A program made the position numbers and the translations under genes. From the NCBI RefSeq assembly GCF_021043395.1, contig NZ_JAJNKE010000002.1:120056-184055 (forward strand): DNA of 64,000 nt, read 5' to 3'. This document shows positions 43,673 through 50,689 of the stretch, one piece after another; within the stretch, counting starts at the first letter, position 1, and each line of letters begins with the position of its first letter. The notes beneath the pieces were generated by a model. The model was not told where the DNA came from, made no database searches, and saw nothing but the letters and a program-made list of their open reading frames with translations. The DNA is from Clostridium guangxiense (GTDB lineage: Bacteria; Bacillota; Clostridia; Clostridiales; Clostridiaceae).

Positions 43673-43933
43673 ATGCATGACACTATATTGTTAAGTAAGA
43701 TATCACAGGGACTTGCCGAGTGCTGCAAACGGGGAAAAATTACAAAAGTAAATAAAATGGCTGTTATTGTAAACAAGGATAGTCACGTAAATTCTAATAA
43801 TCTTTTTGAATATCTTAGAAGTTATAATGATGGTCTAATAGATGCTTGCACAGAGATAAAAATAGAAATTGGCGATTTGCCAGATGAAACTGCAATTATT
43901 AGAAATATAGAGGGTGACTTAGCTGAAGGATAA
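43673..43933 (+). CDS. HypA-like protein lacking the zinc-binding domain
   Basis: An 86-residue protein that begins MHDTILLSKISQGLAECCKR, like the nickel-binding N-terminus of HypA (Met-His-Glu...). His2 is present, and the usual Glu3 is Asp. It continues with strands resembling VTKVRLKIG...LIxGxEIEIxE. HypA normally has ~113 residues, with two CxxC motifs forming a zinc finger. These are absent; the protein ends in RNIEGDLAEG. It occupies the hypA position and overlaps the hypF start, but no hypB is in the window. Identification as a HypA derivative is an inference from the N-terminus and context. Confidence 0.65.
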   Translation: MHDTILLSKISQGLAECCKRGKITKVNKMAVIVNKDSHVNSNNLFEYLRSYNDGLIDACTEIKIEIGDLPDETAIIRNIEGDLAEG

Positions 43934-46187
43934 TCCAGAAAAAAGATATTTAATAAACATATACGGAATAGTTCAAGGCGTTGGTTTTAGACCATTTGTA
44001 TATAATGCCGCTAAAAAATATGGAATAACTGGATGGGTAAATAATTCTGGTGGAGCTGTTACTATTGATTTAACTGGAGATATATGTAATGTCAAGAAGT
44101 TTGTAATTCAAGTTGTCAAAAATCCACCATTTCCGGCGGTTGTAAATAAGGTAAGATGTGTATCCTTACAATATTTACATTATGATGATTTTAATATAAA
44201 AAGAAGTTCTAAGGAAAGTGATACAGTAAAATTTATACCACCAGATATGGGTACTTGTGAAAATTGTCTTAAGGATATTATGGATAAAAGGGGAAAGAGA
44301 TATAGGTATGCTTTTGCAAATTGTACTAAGTGTGGTCCGCGTTATTCTGTAATAAAAGAACTGCCTTACGATAGAAGAAGAACAACTATGAACAGTTTTG
44401 AAATGTGCAGCAGCTGCAAGGATGAATACACTACTCCAAGAGATAGAAGATTTCATGCTGAGACCAACTGCTGCCAGAAATGTGGTCCTTCATTGGTTAT
44501 TATTAATAATAAGGGTGAAATTCAAAAATGTGAAGATGTAATTGATGAAACTATTGAGCTCATAAAAAATGGTAAGATAGTCGCAGTAAAAGGAATAGGA
44601 GGTTTTCATTTAGTTTGCAGTGGAAGAAATAAAGTAGTTATAGGTGAACTTAAAAATAGGAAAAAGAGACCAAGTAAGCCTTTGGCAGTTATGATGAAGG
44701 ATATAAATACCGTAAGAGAATTTTGTGAGGTAAATGAAAAAGAGGAAGAGATTTTAAAGAGCAGCAAGAGACCAATTGTAATTTTGAGAAAAAAAGAAAA
44801 TATAGATCTCCCAGAAAATATAGCACAAGGACAAAAAAAGCTTGGTATTATGCTTCCGTATACTCCAATACACTATTTACTGCTAGAGCAATTAGATGTG
44901 CTCATAATGACTAGTGGAAATATAAGTGGATGCCCAATTGAATATAAAAACAGCAGCGCACTTAAAAATCTTAAAAATGTAGCAGATTATTTTTTAATGC
45001 ATGATAGAGAAATTTATGTTCCAATTGATGATTCAGTTGTAAAAGTATTTAATGGGGAAGAATGCATTATAAGAAGAGGAAGAGGCTATGCACCATCGGC
45101 AGAACATATGGAGGTACAAGATAATATTGTTGCCTTAGGGGCACAAGAAAAAAGCAGCATTTCCATTTCCAAAAATTCTTATGTTTATACAAGCCAATAT
45201 TTGGGCAATTTGCAGGACTTTAATTGTTATAGAAACTATCAATATGTTATAAAGCATTTAACTGGAATATTGGATGTAAATCCTAAGATATGGGTGTATG
45301 ATATGCATCCTCTTTATGTTTCAAGTGCTTATAAAAAAGAAGGAATAAAAATAAGGGTACAGCATCATCATGCACATATGGTTAGTTGTATGGCAGAACA
45401 CAATATTTCAGAAAAGGTTATTGGAGTTATATATGATGGAACTGGTTTTGGACTAGACGGAAATATATGGGGAGGAGAATTCTTCATTGGGACAAGAGCG
45501 GACTTTAATAGGGTAGGACATTTCGAATATGTAGATATTCAGGGAGGGGATGCAGCAATAAGAGAGCCTTGGAGATGTGCTGTAAGTTATTTGTATTTTT
45601 GCGGGTATGATGGTAAATTTATAAAAAATATTGATAAGAACATACTAGATGCGGCTATACAGGCTTTAAATTCATCACTAAACTGCTATAAATCATCGAG
45701 TCTAGGAAGATTTTTTGATTGTATTGCAGTTTTAATAGGCCTTAAAAATTTTATTACATACGATGCGGAAGCAGCCATAGCTTTAGAGAATATAATAGAT
45801 GAAAATGTAAAGGAAACTTATAAATACAAAATAAGAAATGAAAACAATGTTTTTTTAATAGAAATTAAAGATATACTTCAAGGAGTACTTAATGATATAA
45901 ATTGCAAACTTAACGAAGGTACTATATCGGCTAAATTCCATAATACCATTTCAAAACTCACTTGTGATTTAGTTTTAAAGTTGTCTAAAATATATAGTAT
46001 ATCAAAGGTAGTTTTAAGTGGAGGAGTATTTGAAAATGAGCATTTGCTTAAGGCAGTATATTATGAACTAAAAAATAACGGACTAGAAGTTTTCTTCAAC
46101 TCAAAAACGCCAATAAATGACGGCGGTATTTCATTTGGGCAAATTGCAGTAGCAGAAGCAGTAACTAAAAAACAGAGTAGAGAGTAA
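43923..46187 (+). CDS. hypF: HypF carbamoyltransferase, apparent CTG start
   Basis: Makes the thiocarboxamide on HypE that becomes the cyanide ligands of the Ni-Fe site. The 754-residue frame contains an acylphosphatase domain (YGIVQGVGFRPFVYNAA), two zinc fingers (CENC...CTKC and CSSC...CQKC), a YrdC-like domain and a Kae1-like domain (VQHHHAHMVSCMAEH). The frame opens directly after TAG (43920-43922) with CTG 43923, and no ATG, GTG or TTG occurs before ATG 44247, which would delete the acylphosphatase domain. GAGGGTG (43910-43916) lies 6 bases before the CTG, so CTG is the best start. Its 3' end, QSRE-stop, is encoded by a palindromic repeat. Confidence 0.9.
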   Translation: MKDNPEKRYLINIYGIVQGVGFRPFVYNAAKKYGITGWVNNSGGAVTIDLTGDICNVKKFVIQVVKNPPFPAVVNKVRCVSLQYLHYDDFNIKRSSKESDTVKFIPPDMGTCENCLKDIMDKRGKRYRYAFANCTKCGPRYSVIKELPYDRRRTTMNSFEMCSSCKDEYTTPRDRRFHAETNCCQKCGPSLVIINNKGEIQKCEDVIDETIELIKNGKIVAVKGIGGFHLVCSGRNKVVIGELKNRKKRPSKPLAVMMKDINTVREFCEVNEKEEEILKSSKRPIVILRKKENIDLPENIAQGQKKLGIMLPYTPIHYLLLEQLDVLIMTSGNISGCPIEYKNSSALKNLKNVADYFLMHDREIYVPIDDSVVKVFNGEECIIRRGRGYAPSAEHMEVQDNIVALGAQEKSSISISKNSYVYTSQYLGNLQDFNCYRNYQYVIKHLTGILDVNPKIWVYDMHPLYVSSAYKKEGIKIRVQHHHAHMVSCMAEHNISEKVIGVIYDGTGFGLDGNIWGGEFFIGTRADFNRVGHFEYVDIQGGDAAIREPWRCAVSYLYFCGYDGKFIKNIDKNILDAAIQALNSSLNCYKSSSLGRFFDCIAVLIGLKNFITYDAEAAIALENIIDENVKETYKYKIRNENNVFLIEIKDILQGVLNDINCKLNEGTISAKFHNTISKLTCDLVLKLSKIYSISKVVLSGGVFENEHLLKAVYYELKNNGLEVFFNSKTPINDGGISFGQIAVAEAVTKKQSRE

Positions 46188-46351
46188 AGTGAAGGTTAAT
46201 TTTCTGCTGAAGCACAAAATTTAAAATCTAATGGGCTTAAGCCCAAAACCATAGTATATTTCTTTAGCGAAGCTAAAATTATAAGTTTTAAGACTTATAC
46301 GACGTAAGGAGGATAAATCATCCGTCATTCTACTCTCTACTATCTGCTCTG
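46173..46351. repeat. Palindromic repeat (family A), copy 3
   Basis: About 179 bp. The left end CAGAGTAGAGAGTAAAGTGA starts within hypF and gives its last four codons and stop. The right end GTCATTCTACTCTCTACTAT followed by CTGCTCTG ends 4 bp before the hypC ribosome binding site. The subterminal TACGACGTAAGGAGGATAAA is the inverse of the TTATCTTCCTTACGTCAGAT block in copies 1 and 4. A central GGGCTTAAGCCC palindrome (~46229-46240) is also present. Confidence 0.82.
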
Positions 46352-46367
46352 AAGTGGGGTGATTAAA

Positions 46368-46604
46368 GTGTGTCTTGCAGTACCAGGAAAAATTAAATCT
46401 ATTAATGAAAATTTAGCAAAGGTTGATATTATGGGAATAGAAAAAAGTGTAGACATTGAACTTATAGAAAATCCGCATGTAAATGACTATATTTTAATAC
46501 ATGCGGGTTTTGGAATAGAAAAAATTGATAATGAGTATTTTGATTATCTGGAAAAAGTATTCCAAGAGGAAGTGGAAAATGAACAAAAAAGAAATTGTAC
46601 TTGA
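46368..46604 (+). CDS. hypC: HypC hydrogenase maturation chaperone
   Basis: A 78-residue OB-fold chaperone that binds HypD and delivers the Fe(CN)2CO unit to the large subunit. The start matters: GTG 46368 gives MCLAVPGK, with the essential Cys2 in place after Met1, 6 bases after GGGGTG. An in-frame GTG at 46359 would bury that Cys. It continues with the HypC core (ENLAKVDIMGIEKSVDIELI) and the DYILIHAGFGIEKID motif. The 3' end overlaps hypD by 26 bp, so the two partners are translationally coupled. Confidence 0.94.
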   Translation: MCLAVPGKIKSINENLAKVDIMGIEKSVDIELIENPHVNDYILIHAGFGIEKIDNEYFDYLEKVFQEEVENEQKRNCT

Positions 46605-47643
46605 CCTTGTTAATAAAATTAAGAATTCTAATGTAGAAGAATTTAATATAATGGAGATATGCGGTACACATACACAAAGTATATCAAAAATGGGGATAAG
46701 AAATTTATTTTATCCAAAGATAAATTTAATATCAGGACCAGGTTGCCCAGTTTGCGTTACTTCGGAAGGTTATATAGATGCAGCAATTGAACTTCTAAAT
46801 AAGGAGAATATTATATTAACAACCTTTGGAGATTTGATGAAAGTAAAAGGCAGCGAAGAAAATTTAATAGATAAGAGGCAAAAAGGCAAAAGGATAAAAA
46901 TAATATATTCTCCTTTAGATGCGCTTAAAATTGCAAAAGAGAATGAAAGTTTTGAGGTTGTTTTTTTAGCTGTTGGATTTGAAACTACTGCTCCATTAAT
47001 AGGACTTGCTGTGAAAAGAGCAAAAGAAAGCAATATTAATAATTTCTCTATTTTAAGTGGCTTAAAGATTATGAAACCAGTTATGAAGACTATATTAAAT
47101 GATAAAGAGTGTGGAGTGAATGGAATTATATGTCCAGGACATGTAGCAGTCATAACTGGAGCTGATTACTTTAAATTTATTAAGGAACAATATGATATCT
47201 CAGCAGTCGTAACTGGTTTTGAAAGCTTAGATATTTTATCTGCAATATATTTTTTAATAAGTCAAAAGCAAAGTAAGTTTGAAAATTTATACAGAACCTG
47301 TGTGACTTCAAGTGGAAATTTATTTGCAAAGGAAATTATTGAAAGCTGTTTTTTAAAAGATGATTGTACATGGAGGGGAATTGGAAAAATTAATAAATCT
47401 GGTTTATATCTAAACAAAGGTTACGAAGAATTTGATGCGTTAAAAAAATTTGAACTATCAATAAAAGAAAATCGAGAAAACAGCTGTGTATGCGGTGAAA
47501 TTATATTAGGGAAAAAGTGTCCAAGTGATTGCAGCTTCTTTGGTAAAAAGTGTACTCCATCTCATCCAATTGGACCATGCATGGTATCTTCAGAGGGATC
47601 ATGCTCTATTTATTTTAGATACAGGGGGGAAAACTATGAATAA
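46579..47643 (+). CDS. hypD: HypD hydrogenase maturation protein
   Basis: Iron-sulfur scaffold on which Fe(CN)2CO is assembled, 354 residues. Key motifs: MEICGTHTQSI, SGPGCPVCVT, the region GFETTAPLIGLA, and GIICPGHVAVITG. The C-terminal Cys cluster (CVCGEIILGKKCPSDCSFFGKKCTP) binds the [4Fe-4S] cluster. ATG 46579 follows AGAGGAAG and lies inside the end of hypC. An earlier in-frame ATG (46525) has no ribosome binding site. It overlaps hypE by 8 bp. Confidence 0.95.
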   Translation: MNKKEIVLDLVNKIKNSNVEEFNIMEICGTHTQSISKMGIRNLFYPKINLISGPGCPVCVTSEGYIDAAIELLNKENIILTTFGDLMKVKGSEENLIDKRQKGKRIKIIYSPLDALKIAKENESFEVVFLAVGFETTAPLIGLAVKRAKESNINNFSILSGLKIMKPVMKTILNDKECGVNGIICPGHVAVITGADYFKFIKEQYDISAVVTGFESLDILSAIYFLISQKQSKFENLYRTCVTSSGNLFAKEIIESCFLKDDCTWRGIGKINKSGLYLNKGYEEFDALKKFELSIKENRENSCVCGEIILGKKCPSDCSFFGKKCTPSHPIGPCMVSSEGSCSIYFRYRGENYE

Positions 47644-48637
47644 AACAATTAAATTATTTCATGGTGATGGTGGTAAATATACAAGTGAATTAATAGAAAA
47701 TATTTTTTATAAGCACTTTAATAACAGCATATTAACTAGTGGAATAGATTCTGCTTTATTTAATGTAAATAGTGGCAAAATGGCATTTACTACAGATTCA
47801 TTTGTTGTAAAGCCTTTATTTTTTTCGGGAGGCAACATTGGAAAGCTTGCAGTTTGTGGAACTATAAATGATTTATCTGTATCTGGAGCAAAACCATTAT
47901 ATTTAAGCGCAGGATTTATAATAGAAGAAGGCTTCTCAATAGAAATCCTCGATTTAATAGTTGAGGAAATGGCAAAACAATGCAAACTTTTAGGTGTCAA
48001 AGTTGTAACGGGAGATACAAAGGTGGTTGAGAAAGGCTCTGCAGATAGAATATTTATAAATACTGCTGGAGTTGGTGTTATACAAAACAATTACGAAATG
48101 AAGAAGATTGAAGCTGGAGATAAAATAATTGTAAGTGGAAATATAGGAGATCATGGCACAGCTATAACGCTTGAAAGATATGGTGTGGATGTAAAGAGCA
48201 ATATTAAAAGCGATTGTGCTTCAGTTTACGAGATTGTAGAGGCAATTAAAGAATATTATCCTTTTGTGAAAATAATGAAGGATCCAACTAGAGGGGGAAT
48301 TGCTACAATATTAAATGAAATTTCAAGCATATCGGGGTTAGGTATAAAACTTGTAGAGGAAAATATTCCAATTTTAAGAGAGGTACAGGGAGTAAACAAG
48401 ATGTTAGGTTTAGATCCACTTTATATGGCATGCGAGGGACGAGTTATAATTGTAGCGAAAAGTGAAGTTGCTAAAGAGATTTTGGGCAGGCTGCGCAGCT
48501 TAAAACAATGCAAAGATGCAAGTATTATAGGAAGTTTTACCGAGGATTCGGAACGTATTGTGTATGTAGAAAATTCATTTGGTGGCGAAAGAATTCTAAA
48601 TACTTTAGACGGTGAGATGTTGCCGAGAATATGTTAA
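47636..48637 (+). CDS. hypE: HypE carbamoyl-dehydrating maturation protein
   Basis: A 333-residue ATP-dependent PurM-like protein that converts the carbamoyl group from HypF to a thiocyanate on its own C-terminal Cys. The C-terminus EMLPRIC carries the invariant Cys. The N-terminal HGDGGKYTSELI and the DSFVVKPLFFSGGNIGKLAVCG segments, and DPTRGGIATILNEI, are family hallmarks. ATG 47636 follows GGGGGGA within the end of hypD. It closes the hydrogenase operon. About 140 bp of non-coding sequence follow, without a clear terminator. Confidence 0.95.
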   Translation: MNKTIKLFHGDGGKYTSELIENIFYKHFNNSILTSGIDSALFNVNSGKMAFTTDSFVVKPLFFSGGNIGKLAVCGTINDLSVSGAKPLYLSAGFIIEEGFSIEILDLIVEEMAKQCKLLGVKVVTGDTKVVEKGSADRIFINTAGVGVIQNNYEMKKIEAGDKIIVSGNIGDHGTAITLERYGVDVKSNIKSDCASVYEIVEAIKEYYPFVKIMKDPTRGGIATILNEISSISGLGIKLVEENIPILREVQGVNKMLGLDPLYMACEGRVIIVAKSEVAKEILGRLRSLKQCKDASIIGSFTEDSERIVYVENSFGGERILNTLDGEMLPRIC

Positions 48638-48791
48638 TAAGGTTGATTAATTTCTGGTTACGTGTTTTTCTGGAATAAACTTTATAAAATTAAAGAAAAA
48701 GAGTATAGTGAAATTAAGAAAGAAATTAATACTCTTAGGTGTTATATAGAAATATTCAACGTGTAGGTGGATATAATTGGAGGAATATATT

Positions 48792-49373
48792 GTGAACAAA
48801 AGTTTTATAATCAGTGCTAAAGTTAAAAATATCGATATGAAGTTTAAAGTGGTACCTGAGCTTTTTTCACCTCAAGGTATTGATAAGGGTACTTTAGCAA
48901 TGTTGTCTGTAGTAGATTTTACTGAAGGTGACAGGGTATTAGATTTAGGATGTGGTTATGGCGTAGTAGGTGTTTTAGCGGCCAAAACTATAGGTACTTC
49001 TAATGTAGTCATGTTAGATAAGATGAGTGCAGCAGTTAAATGCGCCAAAGAAAATGCTTTGCTAAATGGCGTATCTGAAGTTAAAGTATACCAAAGTGAT
49101 GGGTTTAGAGATTTGCCAGAAAAAGATTTTTCATTGATACTATCCAATCCACCGTATCATGCAGATTTCAATGTCCCAAAGGAATTCATTGAAAAGGGCT
49201 TTAACAGGCTAGTCATTGGTGGAAAAATCTATATGGTCACTAAAAGAAAAGACTGGTATAAAAATAAATTGATATCCATATTTGGTGGAGTGAAAATATG
49301 GGAAATAGAAGATTATTTTGTCTTTATGGCGGTGAAAAAAGATAGTCACTATGCTAATGCAAAGCACCGCTAA
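48792..49373 (+). CDS. RsmC-like class I methyltransferase
   Basis: A SAM-dependent methyltransferase of the small-domain (MTS) type, ~193 residues. The SAM site is VLDLGCGYGVVGVLA, an acidic ribose-binding residue follows in VVMLDK, and the catalytic motif is SNPPYH, typical of N-methylation of nucleic-acid guanine or adenine exocyclic groups. It is most like 16S rRNA guanine methyltransferases. The start is either GTG 48792 (GGAGGA 7 bases upstream) or TTG 48777 (AGGTGG 6 bases upstream). Both are plausible. It is transcribed alone after the hyp genes. Confidence 0.85.
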   Translation: MNKSFIISAKVKNIDMKFKVVPELFSPQGIDKGTLAMLSVVDFTEGDRVLDLGCGYGVVGVLAAKTIGTSNVVMLDKMSAAVKCAKENALLNGVSEVKVYQSDGFRDLPEKDFSLILSNPPYHADFNVPKEFIEKGFNRLVIGGKIYMVTKRKDWYKNKLISIFGGVKIWEIEDYFVFMAVKKDSHYANAKHR

Positions 49374-49379
49374 AATCTT

Positions 49380-49951
49380 TCACTTTATTTTAGGTATTTT
49401 CAATGGATTTAATGGACTTATTGCATTTTTGATTATTTTAAATGCAATATCTTCTTCTGTAGATATTTTAAATTTATTGGTTTTATAAACCGATTTTTTA
49501 ATCCAGTTTTTAACTTGCTGATTATCAAAATTACTCATGGCTGCAAATCCAGAAAGGACTCTTGATTTTGGGCATTCTTTCTTGATGTTAATTTGAATTT
49601 GTCCCAAGCCACCACCGCCATGAGTGCAAAATGGAATAATGGTTTTCTCATGTAAATCAACGTCTTTTAAAAAACTTAATATAGGTGGAGCAAATGATTT
49701 AAACCAATTTGGGGTTCCTAAAAAAATGTAATCATAGGAAGCAACTGATTCATTGCCGGATAGTAGTTTAGGGCAATATAGCCTATCTCAATTTCACGCC
49801 TTACTTCCTTTGTTGCTGTATTATAATTGAAGGCATAGTGTTTTTCAGAAATTAGTTCCCTAACATCTCCTCCAGTTTGTTTGGCTATTTCTTCTGCTAA
49901 CCTTCTTGTTGTATTAGAAAAGGAGTAAAAGACCACTAATATTTTACTCAT
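49380..49951 (-). pseudogene. Flavodoxin gene with a frameshift
   Basis: The - strand frame starting at ATG 49951 (after GGAGGT) encodes the flavodoxin N-terminus with its FMN phosphate loop (KILVVFYSFSNTTRRLAEEI) and about 60 residues more. The rest continues in another frame: SYDYIFLGTPNWFKSFAPPI, FLKDVDLHEKTIIPFCTHGG, GFAAMSNFDNQQVKNWI. The two halves join near 49765-49785 (the GCCCTAAAC region), where a single-base indel would restore ~190 residues. The shift appears isolated, so either it is a recent inactivation or a sequencing error. The first frame stops at 49718. Confidence 0.8.
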
Positions 49952-49993
49952 GTTTACCTCCAAAATTCTTGTCTATATGGGTATTTCACCTTT

Positions 49994-50047
49994 GATTTAT
50001 AGAAATTTTTTAATGTGAATAAGCATTGTTACTTCGCAATTTTTTTA
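49994..50047. repeat. Short interspersed repeat (family B), copy 2
   Basis: It shares GATTTATAGA, a T-run and AAGCATTGTTACTTCGCA with the block at 28906-28957. It overlaps the last bases of the HAD phosphatase gene and lies between that gene and the flavodoxin relic. Confidence 0.6.
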
Positions 50048-50674
50048 GATTATTGAAGTTATTTCAATTAAATCATTGATTTTGTAATCTGCTTCAGTTT
50101 GATTAGCATAATAATCTTTTTGTGCTAAAGCTGCTACAGTTAAACCAGCTGATTTTGCAGAGCGGATTCCAAGCATAGAATCTTCAACGGCTAGTACTTC
50201 TTCTGAAAGTGAATTTAAAGCATTAGTAGCCAAACGGTAAATTTCAGGATCTGGTTTGCTTTTTTTACACTCATCTCCACTTATTACAAAATCAACATAA
50301 GTTTTAAGTTCACATTCTTTCAGCATTCTTAAAATTTCACTTTTAGCTGAAGAAGAAGCAATAGCTATTTTTATTTTTTTATCTTTTAATTCTTTAAAAA
50401 GTTTTTTTACAGAAGGATTTAATAATTTGGGAAAATAAGCTGGATGCTCATTGCAGTATTTAACATATTTTTCTTGCAAGGTTTTGCGTCTTTTAGTATC
50501 TTTTGGAACTAGCATTTCCCAAATCATTGAGTTGGTTAAGCCTATGAAATCATCAATTTGTTTTGAACCTGGGCTTATTTCAAGTTCATTAAAAAATTTC
50601 ATCCTTCTTTTAAAATAAAAGTATTCGGTATTAACTAGAACACCATCCATATCAAAAACAACTGATTTTTTCAA
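50045..50674 (-). CDS. HAD-superfamily phosphatase (beta-phosphoglucomutase-like)
   Basis: A ~209-residue HAD subfamily IA hydrolase. Motif I VVFDMDGVLVNTE has both catalytic Asp residues, motif II is IAIASSSAK, motif III the Lys in CKKSKPDPEIY, and motif IV LAVEDSMLGIRSA. The best start is TTG 50674, 7 bases after GGAGGT; an ATG 15 bases earlier directly overlaps that ribosome binding site. It follows the LevR-type activator gene with overlapping signals and is therefore part of the sugar-PTS locus. A sugar-phosphate substrate is likely, perhaps detoxifying or recycling an intermediate. Confidence 0.86.
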   Translation of the reverse strand: MKKSVVFDMDGVLVNTEYFYFKRRMKFFNELEISPGSKQIDDFIGLTNSMIWEMLVPKDTKRRKTLQEKYVKYCNEHPAYFPKLLNPSVKKLFKELKDKKIKIAIASSSAKSEILRMLKECELKTYVDFVISGDECKKSKPDPEIYRLATNALNSLSEEVLAVEDSMLGIRSAKSAGLTVAALAQKDYYANQTEADYKINDLIEITSII

Positions 50675-50689
50675 AATATTTACCTCCAT

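Noticed and set aside
44175-44456. Open frame on the - strand within hypF
   Set aside because: Shadow of the hypF zinc-finger region, with no ribosome binding site and no recognisable domain.
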